Shown here piece after piece: positions 50,180 through 58,611 of a stretch of DNA of 64,000 nucleotides (within the stretch, counting starts at the first letter, position 1; every line of letters starts with the position of its first letter). Below the pieces are notes generated by a model. That model was not told the DNA's origin. It did no database searches and saw nothing but the letters and a program-made list of their open reading frames with translations. The translations under genes and the position numbers were made by a program. The DNA is taken from positions 248,001 through 312,000 of the forward strand of contig NZ_JAINVW010000001.1 of NCBI RefSeq assembly GCF_019880545.1, given 5' to 3'. The stretch is from Flagellimonas meishanensis. Lineage in GTDB: Bacteria; Bacteroidota; Bacteroidia; Flavobacteriales; Flavobacteriaceae.

Positions 50180-51559
50180 CTAAAAAATTAGAAGACCCAC
50201 TACGTAAATTAAGCTGCCTATCACCATGAAAATTAGGGTGTAGGGCAATATTTCCTTGGCCTTCAGTTTAGTGATGCCCAATAATGGAAGTGCCCAGAAG
50301 GGCTGGAGCATATTTGTGACCTGATCCCCATAGGCCAAGGCCATGACCGCCTTGGGCAGAGGAACTCCCAATTGCATGGCCGACTCCAGAACCAAAGGTC
50401 CCTGCACGGCCCATTGCCCTCCTCCACTGGGAACAAAAATATTGACCAATCCGGCGCTAAAAAAGGTAAAAATGGGCAGGGTGGTAGGTGAGCTAACAGA
50501 AACAAAGAAATCGGAAATGGCAGTGATCATGCCACTGCCCGCCATGATGCCCATGATGCCAAAATACAATGGAAATTGAATCAGGATTCCTGCCACGTCC
50601 CCAATCGCCTCCTCCACGGCCCCAAGAAAACTCCTGAAACTACCATGAAGCACAATGGCCAATCCCAGCATAAAAAAATTGAGCATGTTGGGTGTAACGT
50701 TCAAGGATTTGAGATCTGGTATATATTGGATCAGGAAGGCTGTGAGTATCAAAAGGCCGAATACTGTTGAAAGCCATCTTGAACGGTCCAGTTTTTCGGC
50801 TCCACTTACATTCTTTTTTCCGTCAAAAGTTTTGAATCTGTATTGGGGCAAATCGATGTTAGTAGCATCTGTCTTTTTACCCAAATAGTAGGCCACAAGC
50901 ACTATTGAGATTCCCACCGCAGCAAAAAGCATGAGGTTCCAATAACTGAAAATGGTGAGCGAAGTGGAAATCGCATCGGGAAGTTTGTCCAAAAATCCCT
51001 CCTGGGAAACTCCCTCCATGAGCGAAGCCAAATGGCCCTGCTCCGAAACCTTTATGGGTGCCGAGCCGCTGATCCCCCCATGCCAGACCATCAAGCCGGC
51101 GTAACCACAGGCTCCGATAAGCGGATAGTTAATCGGAATGTTATGCTCTTTTGCATATTCCCCCACCTTTCTGGCCAGAATGGCCCCAAAAATAAGTCCA
51201 AGCCCCCAATTGAAAAAAGCGACCAACGTAGTGGGCAGGGCAACCAATAGGGCTGCATTGCTGGAATTGGTCACCAGCCTCGTAATTCTCTGGATAAGAA
51301 TTTCCATGGGACGGCTTAGGACAAGAACATGGCCCAAAACCAGAATGAGCATCATCTGGTAGGCGAAAACCAAGAGGCCATTGTTCCATATACCATGTTC
51401 CCAAAGGGACATAATGGCAAAAAAATGGTTGTCCTCCGATGTGTTTTCTGTAAAAACCAACGCCATTGCCATGGTGACAATGGTGAGTAGAATGGCAATG
51501 GTGAACGGGCTGGGTAAAAACCTACCAAAAAGTTGCTCTATGGCCCTGGTAACGCCCAA
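50180..51559 (-). CDS. AtoE-like short-chain fatty acid transporter
   Basis: 459 residues, about ten membrane helices, of the TIGR00366/AtoE family of short-chain fatty acid permeases. Features: FLPSPFTIAILLTIVTMAMAL, NWGLGLIFGAILARKVG, YPLIGACGYAGLMVWHGGISGSAPI, and VNIFVPSGGGQWAVQGPLVLESAMQLG with QVTNMLQPFWALPLLGI near the end. The start is a TTG at 51559, six bases after the DUF3127 stop; the family N-terminus supports it and no ATG fits. No atoD/atoA neighbour is present, so the substrate is presumed from family only. Confidence 0.87.
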   Translation of the reverse strand: MGVTRAIEQLFGRFLPSPFTIAILLTIVTMAMALVFTENTSEDNHFFAIMSLWEHGIWNNGLLVFAYQMMLILVLGHVLVLSRPMEILIQRITRLVTNSSNAALLVALPTTLVAFFNWGLGLIFGAILARKVGEYAKEHNIPINYPLIGACGYAGLMVWHGGISGSAPIKVSEQGHLASLMEGVSQEGFLDKLPDAISTSLTIFSYWNLMLFAAVGISIVLVAYYLGKKTDATNIDLPQYRFKTFDGKKNVSGAEKLDRSRWLSTVFGLLILTAFLIQYIPDLKSLNVTPNMLNFFMLGLAIVLHGSFRSFLGAVEEAIGDVAGILIQFPLYFGIMGIMAGSGMITAISDFFVSVSSPTTLPIFTFFSAGLVNIFVPSGGGQWAVQGPLVLESAMQLGVPLPKAVMALAYGDQVTNMLQPFWALPLLGITKLKAKEILPYTLIFMVIGSLIYVVGLLIF

Positions 51560-51565
51560 AACGGA

Positions 51566-51943
51566 TTAGAATGGGAGGTCGTCGTGCTCTTCTTCGTTCA
51601 AATCATCCACCGGTTCAAAGGCTTCCATGGGTGGTACCGGAGGCATGTTCTGTTCTCCTTGGGCCGCCTCAATATTTTCAATGCGCCATCCTTGAATTGA
51701 ATTGAAATACTTGGTTTCCCCTTGTGGGTTCACCCATTCCCTACCCCTTAAATTGATGCTCACCTTTACTTGCTGTCCAACCTGATAATTGTTCAACAAA
51801 TCGCATTTATCCTGAACAAACTCCACCAAAATATGCTGGGGATACTGCTCTTCCGTAGTAACGACCATTTCTCTTTTTCTGAAACCATTGTTCCCGAAGG
51901 TTTTGGTTTCATCTATCATTTTGATTCTTCCCTGAACTTCCAT
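51566..51943 (-). CDS. DUF3127 family protein (OB-fold-like)
   Basis: 125 residues from ATG 51943 (MEVQGRIKMIDETKTFG), the family start; an ATG nine bases earlier would add MPF. The core NNGFRKREMVVTTEEQYPQHILVEFVQDKCDLLNNYQVGQQVKVSINLRGREWVNPQGETKYFNSIQGWRIE is DUF3127, predicted to be a single-stranded-DNA-binding-protein-like OB fold, followed by an acidic tail ending DDLPF like the SSB C-terminal tip. Function is untested as far as I know. It is followed by the AtoE-like gene after six bases and is divergent from a histidine kinase. Confidence 0.85.
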   Translation of the reverse strand: MEVQGRIKMIDETKTFGNNGFRKREMVVTTEEQYPQHILVEFVQDKCDLLNNYQVGQQVKVSINLRGREWVNPQGETKYFNSIQGWRIENIEAAQGEQNMPPVPPMEAFEPVDDLNEEEHDDLPF

Positions 51944-51966
51944 GAAAGGCATTTTTTTATGAGCCT

Positions 51967-51974
51967 CAAATGTA
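51967..51974 (-). promoter_or_regulatory. -7 promoter element of the DUF3127 gene
   Basis: TACATTTG on the minus strand is an exact -7 match, 23 bases before ATG 51943. A TTG lies 14 bases upstream, closer than usual. Confidence 0.5.
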
Positions 51975-52066
51975 CACAAAATGAGTCCCAATATCCAGGT
52001 TGGGGTAAAGGAAGTATCAACATGTTTTCCATTTTCCGCTATCTTTATTCACAATTCTGCATAAAA

Positions 52067-53218
52067 ATGAACTTTAGCCCCAAAAAGAAGGCTTCCTACA
52101 TTGTGCTTTTGATTTCGGCCTTTGTGATCGTAAGTCTCATTTTATGGAATACCAACAGCTTTTTCAAGAAGTTCAAGGAAGAGGAGCGGTTAAAAATGGA
52201 AATCTGGGCCACGGCACAATTGGAACTCATCCAATCTTCCGTGGACCAAGAACTGGGCAACCTTACCTTGAAGGTGATGGGAAACAACACATCAACCCCC
52301 ATGATTTTGGTGAACGAGGAAGGTTCCATCAAAACCCACAACATACCTGAGGAAAAAGCTGCGGACAGTGTCTATATCCAAAAAAAGATACGGCAATTTA
52401 GAAATGAGAACCAACCCATTCAAATTGTTCAGGAGGGAGAACTTCTGGAGACACTTTATTATGGCAATTCGGAGGTTTTGAACAAGCTGAAATACTATCC
52501 GCTGGCTCTATTATTGATTATTTTTCTTTTTGGGGCCGTCATTTTCTTTTTCTTTAAAACGAACAAGGCCTCGGAACAAAATAAGCTTTGGGCGGGCATG
52601 GCCAAGGAGACGGCACATCAGATTGGAACCCCCTTAACGTCGCTTTTGGGTTGGAACGAATTGTTGAAATCCGAAAACATCAACCCGGACATTCCCAAGG
52701 AGATAGAAAAGGACATCGGTCGTCTTGAGACCATTACGGAACGTTTCTCCAAAATAGGCTCCATTCCCGATCTGGAAGTGCATGACATAGTACAAGAGAC
52801 CAAAAAAGCGTATGAATACCTAAAACGTAGAAGTTCCAAACTGGTGCATTTCTCGTTTAGCAGCAATATTGAGCAGCTTCCCGTGCTGCTGAACCCTCCC
52901 TTGTATAATTGGAGCATCGAAAATTTGGTAAAAAATGGCATTGATGCCATGAAGGGAAAGGGAAGTATTGGAATCCAAATCGAGAAAAAGGGCCAATTGG
53001 TGCACATCCTCGTCTCAGATACGGGGCATGGGATTCCCAAAAGTGATTTTCAGAACATCTTCAGCCCTGGGGTTACCACCAAACAAAGAGGTTGGGGATT
53101 GGGCCTATCTTTGGTCAAACGTATTGTGGAAGAATACCACAAAGGAAAAGTTAGGGTGCTTTCGTCCAATAGGGAAGGTACCATTATGCAGATTACCCTA
53201 AAATCTAATGAACAATGA
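52067..53218 (+). CDS. Orphan sensor histidine kinase
   Basis: 383 residues from ATG 52067. Two membrane segments (about 10-28 and 148-168) bracket a periplasmic domain of about 120 residues. The dimerisation helix holds the phosphoacceptor in MAKETAHQIGTPLTSLLGWNELL, a variant H box (HQIGTPL instead of HELRTPL) common in Bacteroidota. The ATPase domain has N box ENLVKNGIDAM, G1 DTGHGIP and G2 RGWGLGLSLVKRI. No response regulator is adjacent. A near-consensus -7 (TATCTTTA, 52040-52047) precedes it. The zinc-ribbon membrane protein follows after three bases. Confidence 0.88.
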   Translation: MNFSPKKKASYIVLLISAFVIVSLILWNTNSFFKKFKEEERLKMEIWATAQLELIQSSVDQELGNLTLKVMGNNTSTPMILVNEEGSIKTHNIPEEKAADSVYIQKKIRQFRNENQPIQIVQEGELLETLYYGNSEVLNKLKYYPLALLLIIFLFGAVIFFFFKTNKASEQNKLWAGMAKETAHQIGTPLTSLLGWNELLKSENINPDIPKEIEKDIGRLETITERFSKIGSIPDLEVHDIVQETKKAYEYLKRRSSKLVHFSFSSNIEQLPVLLNPPLYNWSIENLVKNGIDAMKGKGSIGIQIEKKGQLVHILVSDTGHGIPKSDFQNIFSPGVTTKQRGWGLGLSLVKRIVEEYHKGKVRVLSSNREGTIMQITLKSNEQ

Positions 53219-53221
53219 ACT

Positions 53222-53572
53222 ATGGCAAAGGAAAAAAGAATTGCAATCAAGGAGGCGGACATAACCAACAACTGCCCCGAGTGTTTTAACCAAGAGCTTG
53301 AGCTCACTTTTTACCAAAAGCACACCTACAACGCACTGTTCCACAGGACCACTAACTTGGTAACCCATGAAATCCAGTGCAAAAAGTGTCATTCCATTAT
53401 CTATCCGGTGAAATGGACCCCAGATATTGAACGTGTTTTTGAGTATTACAACAAGTTGGTGGAACCAGATAGGTCGTCTGTACGGTTTACTTGGTTGTTT
53501 TTTGTCCTTCTTATTTTGATGATAGCCCTTGTGGCAGCGGGAGTTTATTTATATATGGAAGGACTTATTTAA
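53222..53572 (+). CDS. Zinc-ribbon-like membrane protein of unknown function
   Basis: 116 residues. The N-terminal half has two Cys pairs, NNCPECFNQ (near 17-24) and IQCKKCHSI (near 50-58), which should form a four-Cys zinc ribbon; the C-terminal half has one membrane segment (about 88-112). The topology puts the ribbon in the cytoplasm. It is translated with the orphan histidine kinase (three-base gap) and its 3' end overlaps the convergent HIT gene by eight bases. It may be an accessory of the kinase; I do not recognise a family. Confidence 0.75.
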   Translation: MAKEKRIAIKEADITNNCPECFNQELELTFYQKHTYNALFHRTTNLVTHEIQCKKCHSIIYPVKWTPDIERVFEYYNKLVEPDRSSVRFTWLFFVLLILMIALVAAGVYLYMEGLI

Positions 53573-53957
53573 GGTGTTTCCTGATTTTTGAGGCAGTATT
53601 TTCAAACTCTTCCGGGGTCATGCTCACCTTATGCTGAAAAGTGGCATTCTGCATACTTTGTAGTGGAATCAAGTGCACGTGCACATGGGGGACCTCAAGA
53701 CCTATCACGGACATCCCGACCCGTTTACAGGGAATGGCGGCTTCGATGGCCCTACCCACTTTTCTGGAAAATGCCATCAGTTTCATATAGGCTGCCTCAT
53801 CCATGTCCAATATCTTGTCCACTTCCTTTTTTGGAACACAGAGCGTATGCCCTTGGGCATTGGGGTTGATATCCAAAAAAGCAAAGTTATCAGCATCCTC
53901 CGCAATTTTGTAGCAGGGAATTTCTCCGGTAATTATTTTGGTGAATATACTTGGCAT
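53565..53957 (-). CDS. HIT family nucleotide hydrolase/transferase
   Basis: 130 residues. The catalytic histidine triad is HVHVHL (H91, H93, H95), preceded by FLDINPNAQGHTLCVPKKEVDKILDMD. This is the Hint-type HIT group, which hydrolyses AMP from amines or amino acids (adenosine 5'-phosphoramidates). In Flavobacteriia the gene typically lies directly downstream of greA, as here. Confidence 0.92.
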   Translation of the reverse strand: MPSIFTKIITGEIPCYKIAEDADNFAFLDINPNAQGHTLCVPKKEVDKILDMDEAAYMKLMAFSRKVGRAIEAAIPCKRVGMSVIGLEVPHVHVHLIPLQSMQNATFQHKVSMTPEEFENTASKIRKHLK

Positions 53958-53970
53958 GAGGCTTGGTCTA

Positions 53971-54000
53971 CAATAAAAAATCCCGTTGATTGACGGGATT
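53971..54000 (-). terminator. Terminator between greA and the HIT gene
   Basis: On the minus strand AATCCCGT and ACGGGATT pair perfectly around six bases and are followed by TTTTTT; the hairpin starts 24 bases past greA. Some read-through into the HIT gene, which lies beyond, is possible. Confidence 0.75.
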
Positions 54001-54023
54001 AAATATAAGGATTTTAACAGCTT

Positions 54024-54500
54024 CTATTCTCGTGTTATTTCCAAAATGTCCAACTTTAACTTTCCGTTGGGTACTTGAATTTCAGCTGTTTCTCCTACAG
54101 ATTTTCCCAAAAGCCCCTTTCCTATCGGAGAGGTCACCGAGATTTTACCTGACTTTAAATCTGCCTCACTTTCCGCGACCAAAGTGTACTTCATTTCCAT
54201 ACCGTTGGCCCGGTTCTTTAGTTTTACCGTTGACAAGACCAATACCTTGGAATTGTCAAGCTGAGATTCATCAATCAATCGGGCATTGGAAAGCGTTTCC
54301 TCCAACTTGGATATTTTCATTTCCAACAGTCCTTGGGCCTCCTTGGCCGCATCATATTCCGCGTTCTCCGAAAGGTCCCCCTTGTCCCTGGCATCTGCAA
54401 TGGCCTGCGAAGCCTTGGGCCGCTCCACATCTTTCAAGTGGTTGAGCTCTTCACGCAATTTCTTCAATCCCTCCTCTGTATAATAAGATACTTTGCCCAT
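54024..54500 (-). CDS. greA: Transcription elongation factor GreA
   Basis: 158 residues from ATG 54500 (MGKVSYYTEEGLKKLREELNHL). GreA enters the RNA polymerase secondary channel to stimulate cleavage of backtracked RNA. The N-terminal coiled coil (about 1-75) carries the conserved tip DARDKGDLSENAEYDAAKEAQG, and the C-terminal FKBP-like domain has SPIGKGLLGKSVGETAEIQVPNGKLKLDIL. It is a normal-length family member. The longer reading frame upstream does not look coding. Confidence 0.95.
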   Translation of the reverse strand: MGKVSYYTEEGLKKLREELNHLKDVERPKASQAIADARDKGDLSENAEYDAAKEAQGLLEMKISKLEETLSNARLIDESQLDNSKVLVLSTVKLKNRANGMEMKYTLVAESEADLKSGKISVTSPIGKGLLGKSVGETAEIQVPNGKLKLDILEITRE

Positions 54501-54684
54501 GTCGTCATTTTTAATACAAAAGCACATTGAAGGAAATAAAAAATACCCCCAATGCACCATTTAGTCGCAGATACAAAAAATCCTCAACTGCCACCACGAC
54601 CTGCATGGTTTTTTGCGAGGATTTAACGCAAATATAGGTATTTTTTGCTCAACTTTGTCCAAGCAACCCTTTGAAATACATGCT

Positions 54685-55128
54685 ATGAGCCGATTTTTTA
54701 GCTTAGTCCTACTTGTGCTTTTGTTTTCCTGTGATTCGGATAGCACCAACCGAAATCCGTTTCTTCAAGAGGTGGGTTTTCGGTTTGATCTTAACCTAAA
54801 CCTGCCCCTGTACAGTGGGTTGAACAATATTGGTAATCCTGTATATGTGGGGAACAGTGGCGTGGGCACCCGAGGTGCTTTTGTGATGAAGGCCGGATTG
54901 AGCGGCAACCAGTTTGTGGCTTTTGAGGCCAGTTGCCCGAACCATGCGCCAAACAGCTGCTCGACCATGGAGATTGAAGGTCAAACCGTGGTTTGCGATT
55001 GTGAGGGATACACCTACAGCCTTTTTACCGGACAACAATTGGACCGGCCCAATGACGGCAATAGATATTACGATCTGCTCTTCTATCGTGCTACCCAAAG
55101 TGGTAATACGGTTACCATCTCCAACTGA
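54685..55128 (+). CDS. Rieske-like lipoprotein without a complete cluster site
   Basis: 147 residues from ATG 54685. The lipoprotein signal ends LLFSCDSDS (Cys16), and the acidic residues after Cys suggest surface or outer membrane location. The domain resembles Rieske folds: FVAFEASCPNHAPNSCSTMEIEGQTVVCDCEGYTYSLFTGQ. In true Rieske proteins the ligands are CxH and CxxH; here the first site reads Cys-Pro-Asn-His and the second Cys-Asp-Cys-Glu, so the second His is missing. A 2Fe-2S cluster is unlikely or unusual. Divergent from greA and four bases from the convergent oxidoreductase gene. Confidence 0.78.
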   Translation: MSRFFSLVLLVLLFSCDSDSTNRNPFLQEVGFRFDLNLNLPLYSGLNNIGNPVYVGNSGVGTRGAFVMKAGLSGNQFVAFEASCPNHAPNSCSTMEIEGQTVVCDCEGYTYSLFTGQQLDRPNDGNRYYDLLFYRATQSGNTVTISN

Positions 55129-55132
55129 TTTC

Positions 55133-56134
55133 TTAGAGCTTGCCCAAAATCCTATCCATTACCCAGCTGGTATGCACTCCCGTTTTTCCTGTTGATGGGT
55201 GCATTCCCCTACCCAGCAGATGGTTTTTTATGTTTTCCACGTGGTATTGTTGAATGTGTTCGGGGTTGGGAATTTCAATGATTTGCTGACCCAAGGCGTT
55301 CTGCAACTCCAATGGTGCTTCGTCCAATACAGAAAAGTGTATTTTTCCTTTTGACCCCCTAATTTCTACCCTATCAACCCTATGGCGGGCCCCAAAATTC
55401 CAGATGCCTTTGCCCGTTACTCCATTTTCGTGCAACCAGCTACCGGAAACCGCATCGAACGCGGAATACAATCCCAGATGGTTTCTAGCAGTTCCATGGG
55501 CTTCTTTGATGTTGCCCAACAAAAAGATGAACAAATCCAGACCGTGGCTGGCCAAATCATCAAAATAACCCCCAGGGGCCACCTTTTTATCGGTTCTCCA
55601 GTTATAGTCACCACCAAGGTCCATGGTGCTTGGAGGTTTGGTCTTTTCCCAAAATATGTGTTCCACTTCGCCTATCAGCCCTTCATCCAACCACTGTTTT
55701 ATTTTGAGGAACCTTGGCAATGATCTTCGATAATACGCGATAAAAAGGGGAAGATTCCGTTGCTCGAAGGCCCCTTGAATTTTCAGGCTATCCGGATAGA
55801 TAGGGGACATCGGTTTTTCAATACAACATGGTTTTCCTGCCGCTGCCACTTGAAGGGCGTAATATTTATGCGAATCTGGAGGTGTTGCTATGTAGATGGC
55901 GTCTACGTTGGGGTTTTCAATTACTTCCCTGGCATCGGTGGTCCAAAGGGGTATTCTGTGCCTTTGCGCATAGTCTTTGGCCTTTTCCGCATTTCTGCGC
56001 ATCACCATTTCAATCTCGAATCCCGGCACGATTTGGTAAGCGGGAACACTTTTTTTCTCTGTCACGCTCCCACAACCAATAACACCCCATCGCAAGGGAT
56101 TTGTCTCCGAAAAGGAAAAAGGGGATTCCACCAT
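55133..56134 (-). CDS. Gfo/Idh/MocA family oxidoreductase
   Basis: 333 residues. The Rossmann motif is WGVIGCGSVTEKKSVPAY (about 16-33); the catalytic Lys is in CCIEKPMSP (EKP motif, near 103), and the C-terminal alpha/beta domain has GGYFDDLASHGLDLFIFLLG with the conserved Asp and His. Such enzymes oxidise or reduce sugars, inositols or related compounds with NAD(P); the substrate cannot be told. It is 42 bases after the TonB-dependent receptor and probably cotranscribed with it. Confidence 0.87.
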   Translation of the reverse strand: MVESPFSFSETNPLRWGVIGCGSVTEKKSVPAYQIVPGFEIEMVMRRNAEKAKDYAQRHRIPLWTTDAREVIENPNVDAIYIATPPDSHKYYALQVAAAGKPCCIEKPMSPIYPDSLKIQGAFEQRNLPLFIAYYRRSLPRFLKIKQWLDEGLIGEVEHIFWEKTKPPSTMDLGGDYNWRTDKKVAPGGYFDDLASHGLDLFIFLLGNIKEAHGTARNHLGLYSAFDAVSGSWLHENGVTGKGIWNFGARHRVDRVEIRGSKGKIHFSVLDEAPLELQNALGQQIIEIPNPEHIQQYHVENIKNHLLGRGMHPSTGKTGVHTSWVMDRILGKL

Positions 56135-56176
56135 AACCTAAAAGTAAAGAATCCCCTAAAATAGTACTAGCCCGCT

Positions 56177-58348
56177 CTAAAAATTGAACGTTGCCCCAAC
56201 CAAGAAGTTGATCCCAGCCTGTGGATAAAATCCTGCACCCTCCACTGTGGTCACCGTCCCTGGATTGGAGAAATCATCATCAAATGTGAAAAAATAGCCG
56301 TTGGAAACAATGTCCGCATCAAAAATGTTGTTCACCAGCCCAGAAAGTACAATGCTCTTTATAAATGAGTTCGTCGTCCATTCATATTGAACATTGAAAT
56401 CGGTCTGGGAATAGCTGTCCAAAATAGAGGCCTCTGCGTCGATATTGCCCATGAACTGTTCTCCCACAAATTTTGATAAAAGGGACAACTGTAGTTTTTG
56501 ATTGGGTTGATACGTCAGGATATTTCCAGCAACAACTTGAGGGGAATAGGCAATCTTGGTATTTCCCAAATTTTGTATTTCACCATCCCTTTGAAAAATA
56601 AAATCAATATTGCGGTTATCGCTTAATGCTATATTTGGCCGAATGGCCCATTTGTCTCCCAAATCGATATTTGCATCCACTTCCAGGCCCAGTCGGTAAC
56701 TGTCCCCCACATTGGCACGGAGCGGTGCCCCAACATCATTGAGCTCGCCTGTGAGCACCAACTGATCTTTGTACCGCATGTAATATACATTGGTATTCAC
56801 CTGAAAACTTGGTGAGACGTAGCGCCAGCCCAACTCAAAGTCATTTAATCGTTCAGGTCTTGGATTTCCGTTCTCGTAATCGTTCCGATTGGGCTCCCGA
56901 TTGGCCCTGGCGTACGAAAAATAGAGATTGTTGTTACGGTTCAAATCGAAAGTGACACCGGCTTTGGGATTGAAGAAATTGAAGGTGTCATCCACCAATC
57001 CGGTGTCCTCTCCATTGGCGCTGTAGGCGACTCCACGGTATTGCAAATCCCCGAAAAGGGACCACTTTTTGGCCAATTGGTAGTTTGCCTTCACGTAGAC
57101 ATTCAAATCTGTTTTTCTGGAATTGTCTTCGTAATATCTGTCACGTATTTCACTATCAGAGGCAAACTGAGCCCAAATCACCTCCCCAAAATGATCACCT
57201 TCATAAATGTTGTAGCCTCCACCTGAAATCAACTGCAGTCTGTCCTTATTATATGTTGTTGAAAAAACAAATCCATAGAAATCGTTGTCCAGCCATCTTC
57301 TTCGAATCAAATCCGTGGTATTGACTTCCTCACCATTTACGGTAATGGGTTCAAAGCCGTAGGTGGCAAAATCATCGTCTTCCCGAAACTGCTCAAAATA
57401 GCCCCGCCCCCTGGTGTAATGCAGGGCCAAGTTGGTGTTCCAATATGCATTGAGATTCTCATTCCAATGCAACTGAAAATGGTCCTGCTTATAATTGTCC
57501 TCTTCCTTGTCATAAAACTGGGTATTCCCATTTTCATCAGTGTAAATTCCTGCTGGGTTGAATGTCCTATTTGTCCGTAAAGTTTCGGCATCGATGCCAA
57601 ACCAAGATTGGTAGGTGATCTCATGACCTCCAAAAAGCAAGGCCTTCACCAACGTATTTTCGTCTTTGTAGACTCCCTGAAGAAAGTAACTTTCCAATTC
57701 CGATCTTGCGCGATCAATATATCCGTCCGAGGTAATCCTTGATAACCGCCCAGACAATTCAAAATGCTCGTTGAGCAGGCCCGTACTGAACTTCACATTG
57801 TTCCGAAATGTACTGAAACTCCCTACGGATGACGATATCTGTCCGAAGGCTTCTTCTGAAAAACCGTCCGTCAAAAGGTTAAGACTGGCACCAAACGCTC
57901 CCGCACCATTGGTTGATGTTCCCACACCCCGCTGCAATTGAAGACTTTGAGTGGAGGAGGCAAAATCGGGCATATTCACCCAAAATGTACCTTGGGACTC
58001 GGCATCGTTGTACGGGATACCATTGATGGTCACGTTTACTCGTGTCGCATCGCTGCCACGGACCCTGATTCCGGTGTAGCCCACTCCGGCGCCCGCATCG
58101 GAGGTCGTAACCACTGCCGGCATGTAGTTCATTAAAATGGGGATGTCCTGTCCCAGATTTCTGATGGCGATTTCCTCATCATCCAAATTGGAAAATGTAA
58201 TGGGGAACTCCTTGGTCACACGAATGGCCTGCACCAGAACCTCGTCCAGCACCACTTTTTTTCCCTGTAAAGAATCCGTTGGTTCCTCTTGTGCACTCAA
58301 ACAGAGTGCCAGCCCAAACAGGGCCATAGTTGTGAATAAACTCTTCAT
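56177..58348 (-). CDS. TonB-dependent receptor under TPP riboswitch control, likely thiamine receptor
   Basis: 723 residues. A signal peptide (about 1-19, ending LCLSAQ) is followed by a short stretch, a plug domain (about 35-160, with TGIRVRGSDATRVNVTINGIPYNDAESQGTFW) and a beta-barrel ending in aromatic Phe (GATFNF). There is no carboxypeptidase-like N-terminal domain. The leader is a TPP riboswitch, which in Bacteroidota marks outer membrane receptors for thiamine or its precursors and derivatives. A hairpin covers the start codon. Upstream on the same strand are a PnuC/PnuT-like permease and a thiamine-binding-type small protein, which supports the assignment. Confidence 0.9.
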   Translation of the reverse strand: MKSLFTTMALFGLALCLSAQEEPTDSLQGKKVVLDEVLVQAIRVTKEFPITFSNLDDEEIAIRNLGQDIPILMNYMPAVVTTSDAGAGVGYTGIRVRGSDATRVNVTINGIPYNDAESQGTFWVNMPDFASSTQSLQLQRGVGTSTNGAGAFGASLNLLTDGFSEEAFGQISSSVGSFSTFRNNVKFSTGLLNEHFELSGRLSRITSDGYIDRARSELESYFLQGVYKDENTLVKALLFGGHEITYQSWFGIDAETLRTNRTFNPAGIYTDENGNTQFYDKEEDNYKQDHFQLHWNENLNAYWNTNLALHYTRGRGYFEQFREDDDFATYGFEPITVNGEEVNTTDLIRRRWLDNDFYGFVFSTTYNKDRLQLISGGGYNIYEGDHFGEVIWAQFASDSEIRDRYYEDNSRKTDLNVYVKANYQLAKKWSLFGDLQYRGVAYSANGEDTGLVDDTFNFFNPKAGVTFDLNRNNNLYFSYARANREPNRNDYENGNPRPERLNDFELGWRYVSPSFQVNTNVYYMRYKDQLVLTGELNDVGAPLRANVGDSYRLGLEVDANIDLGDKWAIRPNIALSDNRNIDFIFQRDGEIQNLGNTKIAYSPQVVAGNILTYQPNQKLQLSLLSKFVGEQFMGNIDAEASILDSYSQTDFNVQYEWTTNSFIKSIVLSGLVNNIFDADIVSNGYFFTFDDDFSNPGTVTTVEGAGFYPQAGINFLVGATFNF

Positions 58349-58368
58349 TCGTAAAAAATGTTACGAAT
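58347..58368 (-). promoter_or_regulatory. Start-codon hairpin of the TPP-regulated receptor
   Basis: On the minus strand ATTCGTAA and TTACGAAT form a perfect 8-bp stem around CATTTT; the 3' arm ends inside the ATG. It can hide the start codon and is a candidate expression platform for the riboswitch. Confidence 0.6.
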
Positions 58369-58444
58369 AAAAGGGGTCATTATTCTTGTTGATAATTGAT
58401 TTTTGTTTCTAAGGAAACACAGAAATTCCAAGATGCGTTTTGCG

Positions 58445-58516
58445 CATTCCCTTGGCGGCATTACCCGCCCAGGTTCATTGGGTATAATCTCAGCCTTTAA
58501 AAAAAGCACCCCTTTG
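58445..58516 (-). ncRNA. TPP riboswitch (THI element)
   Basis: The minus strand shows every conserved THI-box piece in order: GGGGTGC, GGCTGAGATTATACCC, TGAACCTGGGCGGGTAATG and CCGCCAAGGGAA. The first pieces build P2/P3 (pyrimidine sensor) and the latter P4/P5 with a GGCGG/CCGCC stem (pyrophosphate sensor). It ends 96 bases before the receptor ATG. High TPP should lower expression of the receptor. Confidence 0.95.
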
Positions 58517-58518
58517 AG

Positions 58519-58536
58519 ATACTACAAAAGTAGTAT
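58519..58536 (-). promoter_or_regulatory. Promoter of the TPP riboswitch transcript, inside an 18-bp palindrome
   Basis: The minus strand contains TACTTTTG (58525-58532), an exact -7, inside the perfect inverted repeat ATACTAC/GTAGTAT with AAAA between. The RNA would start within a few bases of the riboswitch. The palindrome may also bind a regulator. Confidence 0.55.
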
Positions 58537-58611
58537 GTGCGAGCTTCATTTCATAATGAAAGGTGAGTTATCTTGCCAGGAGGGAAAAAAATATGGATTT
58601 CCACATACGGG

